Shown here: piece after piece, positions 49,701-57,710 of the stretch | Position numbering within the stretch: the first letter of the stretch is position 1 | Layout of the letters: each line of letters begins with the position of its first letter | Source: DATJLY01 sp963773665 | GTDB taxonomy: Bacteria > Pseudomonadota > Alphaproteobacteria > ATCC43930 > CGMCC-115725 | Length of the DNA stretch: 64,000 nt | Assembly (NCBI GenBank): GCA_963773665.1 | Contig: CAVZBZ010000001.1 | Coordinates: 434,001-498,000 of the forward strand | Direction of reading: 5' to 3' | Program-made: the position numbers and the translations under genes | Notes under the pieces: model-generated | Databases searched by the model: none | Told to the model about the DNA's origin: nothing | The model's input: only the letters and a program-made list of their open reading frames with translations

Positions 49701-49803
49701 GACGGAAGTAGGACGCGATCCCGGCGACGACGATGACGAGCATGAAATAGGTCACGAGGGAACGGTGCCGCAGCGCCCATTCGGAGAGATTGAAGCGCTT
49801 CAT
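46708..49803 (-). CDS. RND efflux transporter inner-membrane subunit (AcrB/HAE type)
   Basis: This intact 1031-aa protein has the RND plan: an N-terminal transmembrane helix, two large periplasmic loops and 12 helices in total. The proton-relay motif in TM4 is G-L-L-V-D-D-A-M-I-T-V-E. Periplasmic signatures such as W-P-G-A-T-V-G-D-T-L-E-Q-V-T-D are present. It exports drugs or toxic small molecules by proton antiport. The start overlaps the stop of the adaptor gene (ATGA at 49800-49803). No outer-membrane channel gene is adjacent, so it must borrow one encoded elsewhere. Confidence 0.93.
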   Translation of the reverse strand: MKRFNLSEWALRHRSLVTYFMLVIVVAGIASYFRLGRSEDPDFTIKTMVVQAQWPGATVGDTLEQVTDRLERKLQETPNLDYLKSYTTPGQATIFVYLKDSTPPAQVPDIWYQVRKKVGDIRSTLPQGIVGPGFNDEFGDTYGIVYGFTADGFTHRQLRDYVEDVRKQLLQVPDVSKIDVLGAQDERIYVEFSTEQLAGLGLDRSALISALEAQNAVAPAGVVQTGDEKILVRVSGAFRSEQDLLAVNFVANGRIIRLGDIAKVTRGPADPAQPMFRVNGRDAIGLAIAMRKGGDVLALGRNVEHAMTESTANLPVGIEPTLVADQPVTVEHAVDDFMEALWEAVGIVLAVSLVSLGLRAGAVVALAIPLVLAAVFVAMEFFGIDLQRISLGALIIALGLLVDDAMITVETMVTRLEHGDDKEHAATFAYSSTAFPMLTGTLVTVAGFVPIGFAKSGAGEYTFSIFAVVAIALIISWIVAVLFAPLLGVWVLKQPRKRHAEEPGPIMRTFRCFLVLAMRARWTTVLVTLGLFGAALYGTRFVPQQFFPSSDRPELLVNLQLPENASIYATRDLSAAVDKLLKDDQDVDHWTTYIGQGAVRFYLPLNVQLPNDFFAQLVVVTKGLKQRERVKAKLEHALAAEFPNVVGRVYPLELGPPVGWPLQYRVSGPEPDRVRAIAFRVADAIEAAPGAQNVNYNWMEPARTIRIRVDQDQARLLGLSSQQLAQSLNAVVSGVTATQLRSGIYLVDVLVRASAEQRMSLTTIRTLQVPLPNGRTVPLSQIASVDYGQEYPIVWRRDRRPTVTVQADLAPGVQAATVVQELAPKIAALNVSLPGGYHVDIGGTVEESGKAQGSVAAVLPLMLVLTFTVLMIQLQRFSRLFLVLSVAPLGLIGVVAALLLAEKPLGFVALLGVLALTGMIARNSVILIDQVETEKAHGRDPWDAVVEATTHRFRPILLTAAAAILGMMPIAPTIFWGPMAYAIMGGLAVATLLTLVFLPALYVTWFRIKQPNAETSQSLDIEKAETVGVGD

Positions 49804-50873
49804 GACGCACCTCCCAGGAGTCGGACCTTCTGGCCCGGGTGAAGCGTCTGCACGCCGGCGGTGACGACGATCTCGCCTGTTTCGAGGCCCTCCGAGATCA
49901 CGACGCCGTCTGCGTCGTACCGCAGGACATCGATGTCGCGCAGAGCTACTATCTCGCTCCTTGGCTCTACGACCCATACGGCGGAACGGCCGTTTTCCTC
50001 GGTGAGCGCGCTCGCCGGAACTTCGACGCCGGGCGGTGCGGGCAGTTTGATGCTGCCGGTGACGGTGGCTCCGAGCCGCATCGCATCCGGCGGATTTATG
50101 ATGCCGACTTTGACTTGGAAGGTGCGCGTAGAGGAATCCGCCTGCGGCGCGACCTCCCGCACGCGGCCGATGGCCTTCACCCGCGGATCGTTGGTCAGGA
50201 CGATCTCGACGAGCGGGTCGCGCGGGCCGGTCCGAATGAGCTGCTCGGGTACGTCGAACACCGCATCCCGTCCGCCCTGACGCGCGAGCTGAACGATCAT
50301 CTGACCGGCGCGGACAACCTCGCCGGGTTCTGCCCCGACTGCGGTGACGGCACCCGGGGCATCTGCGACTAGAGTCGCATAACTCAGCTGGTCTTGCTCG
50401 ATGCGCAGCTGCGCCCGCGCGGAGTCAACTTGTGCCTGGGCCGTTGAAAAGTTCTGCTGCGCTTCATCAAACTTTGCGCGAGGCGTCCAGCCATCCTTGA
50501 GGAGTTCCTGCTGCCGCCAGAAAGCTTGCCGCGTCTGGGCCAGCACCGCGTCGGCCGACGCTAGGCTAGCCTGCGCCGAGCGCAGCAAATTCTCCTGGTT
50601 CTGGGGGTCAAGCTTGGCGACCACCTGGCCGGGCGTGAGCACATCGCCTACATGGACGGGTCGCTCGATCATGCGTCCGTCGAGACGGAAGGCGAGATTG
50701 ACCTGGTCCTTGGCGCGAACCTGGCCGGTCAGCAACACGGTCTCGCCGTCCGCGGGCCGCTCGACCGTAACGGTGCGAACCGGACGAGCCTGAGGGTTCG
50801 ATGTAGCGGGCTTGTCGCAGCTCGCGAGCGTCGCGACCATCACGGCTGTTGCTACGATCTCCAGCTTCAACAT
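49800..50873 (-). CDS. RND efflux periplasmic adaptor (membrane fusion protein), lipoprotein
   Basis: This 357-aa protein has a lipoprotein leader with lipobox L-A-S-C. The HlyD/MFP layout follows: V-R-T-V-T-V-E-R, lipoyl half G-D-V-L-T-P-G-Q-V-V-A-K-L-D, a coiled-coil hairpin rich in Ala/Gln, and A-P-G-A-V-T-A-V-G-A-E-P-G-E-V-V. I start it at the second ATG (50873) because the GGAGG formed by the first codons of the longer reading (from 50888) is ideally placed before it. Divergent from the TetR regulator, with a palindrome between. Confidence 0.92.
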   Translation of the reverse strand: MLKLEIVATAVMVATLASCDKPATSNPQARPVRTVTVERPADGETVLLTGQVRAKDQVNLAFRLDGRMIERPVHVGDVLTPGQVVAKLDPQNQENLLRSAQASLASADAVLAQTRQAFWRQQELLKDGWTPRAKFDEAQQNFSTAQAQVDSARAQLRIEQDQLSYATLVADAPGAVTAVGAEPGEVVRAGQMIVQLARQGGRDAVFDVPEQLIRTGPRDPLVEIVLTNDPRVKAIGRVREVAPQADSSTRTFQVKVGIINPPDAMRLGATVTGSIKLPAPPGVEVPASALTEENGRSAVWVVEPRSEIVALRDIDVLRYDADGVVISEGLETGEIVVTAGVQTLHPGQKVRLLGGAS

Positions 50874-50951
50874 TTGATGAGCCTCCATCCGGAGCGATGG
50901 GAGCAGCCGGCGCGGGGCCGCGCGTCCCGAGACGATTGACCCTTGCGCTGC

Positions 50952-50966
50952 ATTGCATGATGCAAT
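50952..50966. promoter_or_regulatory. TetR-type operator palindrome
   Basis: ATTGCAT-G-ATGCAAT is a perfect 7-1-7 palindrome. An imperfect second site (TGCATTCAATAGTGCA) lies at 50976-50991, with the AT-rich TATATTAT between them as likely -10 elements. The position between divergent tetR and the adaptor gene suggests the TetR protein represses both. Confidence 0.7.
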
Positions 50967-51002
50967 ATATTATGCTGCATTCAATAGTGCAAGAGGGCTT
51001 CG

Positions 51003-51713
51003 ATGGAAATTCGGAAGGGTTCGAAACGGTCCGCCCCACCCGATCGGCGCGTGGGGTCGCGCGACGCGATCGTGGACGCCGCCCAGCGCCTTTTCCTGGA
51101 CCGCGGTTTCGGCGCGGTGAGCATGGACGAGCTGGCCGGCGCCGCCGGGGTGGCGCGGCGAACGCTCTACAACCAGTTCTCAAGCAAGGAAGAGATATTC
51201 CGCGAGATGCTCCTAAGACTGTCGCATCAACTCGAGCGCGCATTCCCGCCCGGCTTCGAGACGCAGGGTGATGTAGGGGACGTGCTGCGTCTGATCGCGC
51301 GGGTGATTCTGGCGCTACACAAGAATCCGGAATATCTCGGTTTCCTCCGCATGGTCGTAGCTGACTCGCGCCAGTTTCCCTGGATCGCCGAGGAGTTCGC
51401 TGCCGTCATGGATCCTCAGACCGAACGGCTCGTTCGCCTTCTCGCCCATCTCACTTCCATGGGTGTCCTGCACTGCCCCAACCCAACGTTGGCAGCTCAT
51501 CAGTTCATGGGGGCGCTGAACGACCTCTCTCTGTGGCCCTGGATGATGGGTCGCGATAGAATTCCCGTCCCGGACGAGGACGCGGTCGAAGAGACGGTCC
51601 TCATGTTCCTGGAGCATTACCGTGCCGCACGAGCGAACGGACACGCGACACGAACCGTACCTCAGAAAAAAGCGTCACGAACTCGTCACACGCCGCAAGC
51701 ACGTCGGGTGTGA
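51003..51713 (+). CDS. TetR/AcrR family transcriptional regulator
   Basis: This 236-aa protein has the TetR HTH: R-D-A-I-V-D-A-A-Q-R-L-F-L-D-R-G-F, V-S-M-D-E-L-A-G-A-A-G-V-A-R-R-T-L-Y-N-Q-F and K-E-E-I-F. The C-terminal ligand domain belongs to the AefR/TetR_C type. It is divergent from the RND adaptor gene and most likely represses the efflux operon until a substrate binds. The tail after residue 215 is basic and low-complexity. Confidence 0.9.
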   Translation: MEIRKGSKRSAPPDRRVGSRDAIVDAAQRLFLDRGFGAVSMDELAGAAGVARRTLYNQFSSKEEIFREMLLRLSHQLERAFPPGFETQGDVGDVLRLIARVILALHKNPEYLGFLRMVVADSRQFPWIAEEFAAVMDPQTERLVRLLAHLTSMGVLHCPNPTLAAHQFMGALNDLSLWPWMMGRDRIPVPDEDAVEETVLMFLEHYRAARANGHATRTVPQKKASRTRHTPQARRV

Positions 51714-51868
51714 GATCACGATGGCAGCACTGAATCGCGAAGGTGCAGGGAAATGGATGTGGCGTAGGTTTCGGCTTTGTCGGCTCCGGCGGGATCGGTC
51801 GTTCGCAGCCTCACCACCGGCGCAATCGTGCCGGCCCGCTCAATCCGCGTCGCGACGTGGCTGTCTAA

Positions 51869-51882
51869 TTGAGCCAGATCAT
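51869..51882. promoter_or_regulatory. Imperfect FNR/FixK-like box upstream of the DUF3141 gene
   Basis: TTGAGCCAGATCAT matches TTGAT-N4-ATCAA in 8 of 10 fixed positions. TTAGAT at 51905-51910 is centred about 32 bases downstream, close to the class II spacing. It lies in the otherwise gene-free 51714-52003. A transcript would reach the DUF3141 gene with a leader of about 85 bases. Confidence 0.45.
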
Positions 51883-52003
51883 GGTCGGGGTTCGCCGCGA
51901 GTGATTAGATTTACTGATCTGGCGATAAAGGCTTGGGCTGCATATCGAAGCCTATGTCGGCCGCGCCCCGAGCGGTTGCGCCGCGTGTGACACGGAGGGA
52001 GAA

Positions 52004-54379
52004 ATGAGCGCTGCCCTGCAAGTTGCCCCCGACCAAAAAAACACCACCGAGATACCTCACATCAAGCGGCCTCAGGAAGATGGCAGCAAGCGCGAGCCAG
52101 CCTGGCCTAGCATGCAGTTTTTCGAGCAGGCCCTCGCCTACTGCGTCGATGCTTGGCAACGTTCCGTACTCTTCCTCGACGTCCTGCGCCAGCGCGGCAA
52201 CAATCACTTCGAGGAAAGTGCGAAACAGGCCCCCAACGTCCTCAACTTCGACTTCGAAGTGGTCATGGACGGCCGCGAGCTGCCGCGCCCCGTGAACTAC
52301 GGCTTGGTCCGTATCGTGTCCCCGGCAGGCGTTGACATTGACTCGCGCAAACGCCCCTTCATTGTCTTCGATCCGCGCGCCGGCCATGGGCCTGGGATCG
52401 GCGGCATGAAGCACGACAGCGAAATCGGCGTCGCGCTCGCCGCGGGCCATCCCTGCTATTTTGTCGGATTCCTACCCGAGCCCGTGCCGGGCCAGACAGT
52501 CGAGGATGTTTGCCGCGCGGAGGCCGCGTTCATCCGCAAGGTTAGCGAGCGGCATGTCCAAGCGGAAGGGAAACCCTGCCTCGTCGGCAACTGCCAGGCG
52601 GGCTGGCAGATCATGATGACCGCCGCCATCCAGCCCGATCTTGTCGGCCCGCTCATTATCGTCGGATCGCCGCTCTCCTACTGGGGCGGTGTCCACGGCA
52701 AGAATCCCATGCGCTATACCGGCGGGCTGCTCGGCGGCACCTGGCTCACCTCGCTCGCCGGCGATTTCGGCAACGGAATCTTCGACGGCGCCAACCTCGT
52801 CGGGAACTTCGAGTACCTCAACCCCGCGAATACCTATTGGGAGAAGGCCTACAGTCTCTATTCCAAGATCGACACGGAAGCAACGCGCTATCTCGAGTTC
52901 GAGAAGTGGTGGGGCAGCCCCGTGCTGCTCAATGCAAAGGAAATGCAGGATATTGCAGACACACTCTTCGTCGGCAACAAGCTCGCCTCGGGCGAGATTT
53001 ATACGTCCGACGGCGTGCGGCTCGATCTGCGCAACATCAAGGCGCCGATCGTTGCATTCTGCTCCTGGGGCGACAACATCACGCCGCCCCAGCAGGCCCT
53101 CGGCTGGATCCTCGATCTCTACAATAATGAGGACGAAATCGTCGCCAACGGCCAGACGATCATCTATGCGCTGCACCAGAGCATCGGGCATTTGGGCATC
53201 TTCGTCTCGGCCGGGGTGGCGAAGAAGGAGCACGAGGAATTCGCTCACACGATGGACCTGATCGACGTCCTGCCGCCCGGCCTCTATGAAGCCGTGATCA
53301 CGCCGAAGGGCCCTGAGACCGCCCACTCGGAGCTGGTTTCCGGCGACTACGTCATGCGCTTCGAGGCGCGGACGCTCGGCCACATCCGTGCACTCGGCGG
53401 CAATGACGCCGAAGACGAGCGCCGCTTCGCCACGGTCGCCCGCGTCTCGGAGATCAACCAGGGCCTCTATCGCACATTCTTCAGCCCCGCGGTGAAACAG
53501 CTGACCAACGACTATACGGCGGCCTGGATGCGCCGCCTGCACCCGCATCGTCTGCCCTACGAAATCCTGTCCGACAAGAACCCTTTCATGGCGCCAATCG
53601 CCGCGCTCGCCGAGCAGGTTCGCGCGAATCGTCGAGCGGTCGCGCCGGACAATCCATTCCAGCAATTGCAGGAGAAGGCATCGCAGCAGATTGTCGACGC
53701 GCTAAACCGTTACCGCGACGCGCGCGACCAGTTCTGCGAACAGCTGTTTCTGTCGGTCTATGGATCGCCGTTGCTGCAATCCGCGGTGGGATTGCGCGCC
53801 GATGCCGCGACGGCTCGGCCGCGGGTCGGGCGCGACGTGGCGCGCGAGGCGGCCGCGGCCAAGGCTTTGGCCGAGTTCGACGCACGCATGTCGGCTGGCG
53901 GCCTGGCTGACGCGGTGGTTCGTGCACTGCTCTATATTTGGCATGGGGATCCGGGGCGGGAGGCGGACGAGCGCGGCTTCGCGGTGCTTCGCCAGATCCG
54001 CGAGGAGCAGCCGGGCCTCATGAGCCTCGCGCAATTCAAGGACCTCGTCCGGGCCCAATACTTCTTATTGCGCTCGGACGAGGCGAGTGTCGTCGCGGCA
54101 ATTCCCAAGCTGCTGCCCGCCGACGCGTCGGAGCGCGCTGCAGCGCTCGCGGTTATTCGCCGCGTCGTCGCTGCCAGCGAGGGCACCGATGAGGTCAGGC
54201 GCCGCCATGCGCGCATCGAGGCCATGTTCGAGAAGCGCGATGCGTCGGGAAGCGAGTTGGGACAGGAGCGCTGGAGGATAACGGCGGCGCACCAGCCCCC
54301 CGCGCTGCCGCGGCGCGAGGACAGTCCAGCAATGCCGGACGCCGCAGACGAAATCGCCCATAAGAGCGACAGAGAGTAG
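52004..54379 (+). CDS. DUF3141 domain protein (PHA-synthase-like alpha/beta hydrolase)
   Basis: This intact 791-aa protein has GGAGGG before the ATG. The lipase-box-like G-N-C-Q-A-G-W near residue 200 has Cys as nucleophile, as in PHA synthases. It continues with I-V-G-S-P-L-S-Y-W-G-G, and a catalytic His candidate in H-Q-S-I-G-H-L-G-I-F. The C-terminal 250 residues are helical. DUF3141 genes commonly sit with phosphotransacetylase, acetate kinase and FabI genes, as here; the biochemical role is unknown. An FNR-like box upstream suggests expression under oxygen limitation. Confidence 0.88.
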   Translation: MSAALQVAPDQKNTTEIPHIKRPQEDGSKREPAWPSMQFFEQALAYCVDAWQRSVLFLDVLRQRGNNHFEESAKQAPNVLNFDFEVVMDGRELPRPVNYGLVRIVSPAGVDIDSRKRPFIVFDPRAGHGPGIGGMKHDSEIGVALAAGHPCYFVGFLPEPVPGQTVEDVCRAEAAFIRKVSERHVQAEGKPCLVGNCQAGWQIMMTAAIQPDLVGPLIIVGSPLSYWGGVHGKNPMRYTGGLLGGTWLTSLAGDFGNGIFDGANLVGNFEYLNPANTYWEKAYSLYSKIDTEATRYLEFEKWWGSPVLLNAKEMQDIADTLFVGNKLASGEIYTSDGVRLDLRNIKAPIVAFCSWGDNITPPQQALGWILDLYNNEDEIVANGQTIIYALHQSIGHLGIFVSAGVAKKEHEEFAHTMDLIDVLPPGLYEAVITPKGPETAHSELVSGDYVMRFEARTLGHIRALGGNDAEDERRFATVARVSEINQGLYRTFFSPAVKQLTNDYTAAWMRRLHPHRLPYEILSDKNPFMAPIAALAEQVRANRRAVAPDNPFQQLQEKASQQIVDALNRYRDARDQFCEQLFLSVYGSPLLQSAVGLRADAATARPRVGRDVAREAAAAKALAEFDARMSAGGLADAVVRALLYIWHGDPGREADERGFAVLRQIREEQPGLMSLAQFKDLVRAQYFLLRSDEASVVAAIPKLLPADASERAAALAVIRRVVAASEGTDEVRRRHARIEAMFEKRDASGSELGQERWRITAAHQPPALPRREDSPAMPDAADEIAHKSDRE

Positions 54380-54700
54380 GCGATCGCTTCCTCGAGCGGG
54401 ATATGAGCGATCCCGGCTGGTGACCATCACTGCGCGGCGGACAACTGGGCGCAGTTAATTCAGGCGTTTCGGGGGGCCGCAAATTGGGCGCCTTCACGGC
54501 TTGCGTGTTTGAGGACAAGGATACGTAGCTGCTCGCTGCGCCGCTCGACGCCTTCCCGCCGAATCCCGCTACGCGTCCCGTATCGCAAAAGGCGCCAGAC
54601 CAGAAAATAGCCAAAGCTCCACCATCCGAGATTTTCCCCATTCCTACACGATTGTTCCAAAAAATGAACCGGGCTAACTCACTGGCGATAGCGAATGGTT
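54380..54700. other. Intergenic region between convergent DUF3141 and ppk2 genes
   Basis: This 321-base stretch lies between two convergent genes. No credible coding sequence or repeat is seen. A terminator was expected, but no clear stem-loop with a T-run was found. Confidence 0.35.
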
Positions 54701-55606
54701 TTATTTCGCTTTCAGTAGCGCCCTTTTCGCCTGTTGGATTTCCCTGAGTTTCACCTTGTCAACCTGGGGGTACGCCATGTCCAGAGAGCCCAACCTTTCG
54801 ATGATTGCGGCGGCAACGATCCCGTGAGCGAACCACTTGTTGTCCGCCGGCACGACATACCATGGACAGTCCTGGGTGGCAGTACTGCGAATCATGTCCT
54901 CGAACGCCTCCTGGTAATCATCCCATTTAGCCCGTTCAGCCACGTCAGAGACGGAAAACTTCCAGTATTTATCGGGCATCTCCGCTCGTTCCAGAAGGCG
55001 CCGCTTCTGCTCCTCCTTCGAAAGGTGCAGAAAGAATTTCATGGGCACGACGCCATTGCGGGCGAGGTAGCCTTCGAAAGCGCAGATGTCATGGAAGCGC
55101 TCTTTCCAGATGTCTTTGGTAACGAGGGATGATGGAATCCGCTGTTGCGCTAATATCTCCGGGTGCACGCGGACCACGAGCGTTTCTTCATAGTAGCTGC
55201 GATTGAAAATGCCGATATGCCCGCGATTGGGCAGGCATTTCATGTAGCGCCAAAGATAGTCGTGGTCGAGATCCTCGACGGAGGGAGTCTTGAATGAGTG
55301 GACTTGGCACCCCTGCGGGTTGACGCCGGACATCACGTGTTTGATGACGCCATCCTTTCCAGAGGCGTCCAGGCCCTGAAGTACGACGAGCGCAGCCCAT
55401 CTGTCCTGTGCATAGAGCTTGTCCTGGAGCTCGGCGAGCGCCTCAATGCCGAGGGCCAGCGCCTCTTTGGCGCGCGGCTTTTCCTCTGACCCTATTCCCA
55501 AGGTATCGTCGGGGTCGATATCCCGCAGCCGAAACTTCTTGCCGCTGGTGACGCGGAAGGAGCCAACCATTTTGCGGGCTTTCTCGATGAGTTGCTCTAC
55601 GTTCAT
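54701..55606 (-). CDS. ppk2: Polyphosphate kinase 2 family protein
   Basis: This 301-aa protein has Walker A L-Q-G-L-D-A-S-G-K-D-G-V-I-K-H, Walker-B-like F-N-R-S-Y-Y-E-E and the lid segment K-E-E-Q-K-R-R-L-L-E-R. It transfers phosphate between polyphosphate and nucleotides; the subclass (ADP- or AMP-phosphorylating) is not certain. The ATG at 55606 has a GGAGACGGGAG ribosome site and is preferred over the upstream ATG at 55666. An imperfect FNR-like box lies about 110 bases upstream. It fits the energy-metabolism theme of the neighbouring ackA/pta genes. Confidence 0.92.
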   Translation of the reverse strand: MNVEQLIEKARKMVGSFRVTSGKKFRLRDIDPDDTLGIGSEEKPRAKEALALGIEALAELQDKLYAQDRWAALVVLQGLDASGKDGVIKHVMSGVNPQGCQVHSFKTPSVEDLDHDYLWRYMKCLPNRGHIGIFNRSYYEETLVVRVHPEILAQQRIPSSLVTKDIWKERFHDICAFEGYLARNGVVPMKFFLHLSKEEQKRRLLERAEMPDKYWKFSVSDVAERAKWDDYQEAFEDMIRSTATQDCPWYVVPADNKWFAHGIVAAAIIERLGSLDMAYPQVDKVKLREIQQAKRALLKAK

Positions 55607-55709
55607 CTCCCGTCTCCGGAATCCGTAAAACGGCGTGTTGAAATGCGTCGAAATTGGTTTAGACAAACCTTCTTGTGACGGATTGAATTACATGTCTGAA
55701 TAGGCGCGA

Positions 55710-55723
55710 TTAACCCAGATCAA
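55710..55723. promoter_or_regulatory. Imperfect FNR/FixK-like box upstream of ppk2
   Basis: TTAACCCAGATCAA has a perfect right half-site ATCAA and a weak left half (TTAAC). On the minus strand TAATTC (55685-55690) lies about 29 bases beyond the centre, roughly the class II distance. 55607-55891 contains no gene. Confidence 0.35.
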
Positions 55724-55891
55724 TAGCGGTGCCCCTGCCTCGCGACAATTATTTGCTGCCGATATCCCGACGGCGCGGGGGGCGAAAATCATGTCGCGTC
55801 GTACTGCGTTGATTCTCGGACTGCGTCTTTCATTTGCCCCGACTGACCGTGAGCCAGCGTAGAGGCATTCTCAATGCGGCCGATTTCGCAC

Positions 55892-56338
55892 TCATCTCGA
55901 GGATAACACTCGCAGCTCGTCGCGCGCTGCCTCGGCGAATTCGCTCAACGGATTGATCCAGGTCCCTGACTTCATCATCGCGAGTATATCGGGCAACGCC
56001 TTGCTCGGCTGGAAGTGAGTTTCGAGCGTCGCCTGCGCGGCCCGTTGGGCGCACGCAACGGTCCGTGGGGAGCACAAAACTTCCATCCTGTTTATCGCGC
56101 CGTACATGCTGACGAGGGCTTGAAGGTCCGGCTGGTTGCTCATCATCGCCTGACCATGGGCTTTGGACGCCGCGAGGATGAAATCCCGGAAAAGCTCCTC
56201 GCGATGAGAAATCTGATGGGAGCGGTGCCCCGCTAGAATCTGGGACCATTGTGCCAGCCACGTGGCGATACCCGATATCAGTCCACCCACCACCGATCCG
56301 CCAAGCGCCGCGAGTGCCGAAACGTATGCGATATCCAT
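55892..56338 (-). CDS. Hypothetical membrane-anchored protein, 148 aa
   Basis: An N-terminal transmembrane segment (A-A-L-G-G-S-V-V-G-G-L-I-S-G-I-A-T-W-L) is followed by a helical domain with H-Q-I-S-H-R-E-E-L-F-R-D-F-I and Y-G-A-I-N-R-M-E-V-L. Proteins of this plan are common in Bradyrhizobium-like genomes, but no function is known. Minus strand like the fabI operon, but separated by several hundred bases. Confidence 0.55.
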   Translation of the reverse strand: MDIAYVSALAALGGSVVGGLISGIATWLAQWSQILAGHRSHQISHREELFRDFILAASKAHGQAMMSNQPDLQALVSMYGAINRMEVLCSPRTVACAQRAAQATLETHFQPSKALPDILAMMKSGTWINPLSEFAEAARDELRVLSSR

Positions 56339-56510
56339 ATCTCTTCCTCACCGAGATTGGTTACGCGGGCCGCTGGCTTCGAAACGTGCGCGCTAACCCA
56401 AGATTTATCCATATTCCGGCTTTCCAAGCGTGACCCCCGAATTGTGGGCAAGAGACGGCTTCGAGCCAACGCACAGCGAGATCGGCCTTTTATCTCACTT
56501 GAAGCGCGCA

Positions 56511-56834
56511 CTAAGCATTGCGCGAGCTAAGTCCCAGCTTACCGGTGATGATGTCTTCCAAGCCCTCGGCGGCATTCGATCTAAACCCATCGGACAAGCG
56601 CAGATTGGCCAGTTCGAGAACCCCGTGCTGGATATAGCGCCGCGATGCTACAAGGAGGCCGACGGCGGTCGTTATGGAGCCGGAGCGTTCGAAAAGATCC
56701 CACCGATATGGGCCGTTGGCCAGGAGGGCGCAAATCAGCGGCGGACTTATACCCAAGACAAGCACCGCCGCCCTGTGCAGTCTGTCTGTAGCGGCTCGAT
56801 GGACGTAGGGTCGATATGCCAAGTTGCTCGGCAT
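56511..56834 (-). CDS. Hypothetical small membrane protein, 107 aa
   Basis: The frame contains Y-R-P-Y-V-H-R-A-A-T-D-R-L-H-R-A-A-V-L-V-L-G-I and G-L-L-V-A-S-R-R-Y-I-Q-H-G-V-L-E-L-A, with one or two weak hydrophobic stretches. The pattern resembles small uncharacterised membrane proteins of Rhizobiales. No strong ribosome site. It lies between fabI and the preceding hypothetical gene on the same strand. Modest support. Confidence 0.4.
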   Translation of the reverse strand: MPSNLAYRPYVHRAATDRLHRAAVLVLGISPPLICALLANGPYRWDLFERSGSITTAVGLLVASRRYIQHGVLELANLRLSDGFRSNAAEGLEDIITGKLGLSSRNA

Positions 56835-56918
56835 CCTCCTTGCCGGAACGCCATTCAGCTTTCTTCCAACGATTCCTACGGTCGAGCCTAGGAAGTCGAG
56901 GCGCTCCGAAGCGAACTG

Positions 56919-57710
56919 TCAGCCTCGAATGTTATAGCCCGCGTCCACATAGATCGTGCCGCCAGTCATTAGCTTGGAAAAGGACGAGCACAGAAATGCA
57001 GTTGCCGCCCCAACGTCGATAATATCGACGAGGTCGCGCTCGGCGGACCGTTGCTCGGCTTCCGCCAGCAGCTCGTCGAACTGAGCGATCCCGGATGCGG
57101 CCCGCGTCTTGAGCGGGCCTGGCGAAATCGCATGGACCCGGATCCCCTTGGGCCCCAGCTCGTAGGCGAGATAACGCACGGCGGATTCCAATGCCGCCTT
57201 GACCGGCCCCATCAGGCCGTAGTGGGGGATGACTTTCTCGGCACCATAGTATGTCATGGTGACGAGCACGCCGCCGTCTGTCATGAGCGGCTCCGCAAGC
57301 CGCGCCATGCGCACGAAAGAGTGGCAGGAGATGTCCATCGCCGTGAGGAACCCCTCGACGGAACTATCGGCGAGCCGGCCTTGAAGATCCGCCTTTGGCG
57401 CGAATGCCATTGAATGCAACAGGAAATCCAGGCGGCCCCAGCGCGCCCGGATCGTGTCGAAGACCGCGGTCATTTGGGCCGGGTCGCGAACCTCGAGCGG
57501 CAGAAGGAGTTCGGCGCCGAGATCGCGCGCGAGGGGTTCGACGAACGGCTTCGCCTTCTCGTTGAGGTATGTGACCGCAAGGCTGGCACCCCCTGCGCGG
57601 AAGGCGCAGGCGCAGCCATAAGCGATGGAGTGCTCGTTCGCGATGCCGGTCACGAGCCCTACCTTGCCGGGAAGCACCGGCAGGCTCTCCTTCGGGATGT
57701 GGAAAGTCAT
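56919..57710 (-). CDS. fabI: Enoyl-ACP reductase FabI-type
   Basis: This 263-aa short-chain dehydrogenase opens G-L-V-T-G-I-A-N-E-H-S-I-A-Y-G, the FabI form of the nucleotide-binding loop. The catalytic Tyr and Lys lie in Y-Y-G-A-E-K-V-I-P-H-Y-G-L-M-G-P-V-K. It reduces the enoyl double bond with NAD(P)H in fatty acid synthesis. The start overlaps the ackA stop (ATGA). Its place at the end of a pta-ackA operon suggests a dedicated role as a second FabI, perhaps reducing enoyl intermediates as an electron sink. Confidence 0.88.
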   Translation of the reverse strand: MTFHIPKESLPVLPGKVGLVTGIANEHSIAYGCACAFRAGGASLAVTYLNEKAKPFVEPLARDLGAELLLPLEVRDPAQMTAVFDTIRARWGRLDFLLHSMAFAPKADLQGRLADSSVEGFLTAMDISCHSFVRMARLAEPLMTDGGVLVTMTYYGAEKVIPHYGLMGPVKAALESAVRYLAYELGPKGIRVHAISPGPLKTRAASGIAQFDELLAEAEQRSAERDLVDIIDVGAATAFLCSSFSKLMTGGTIYVDAGYNIRG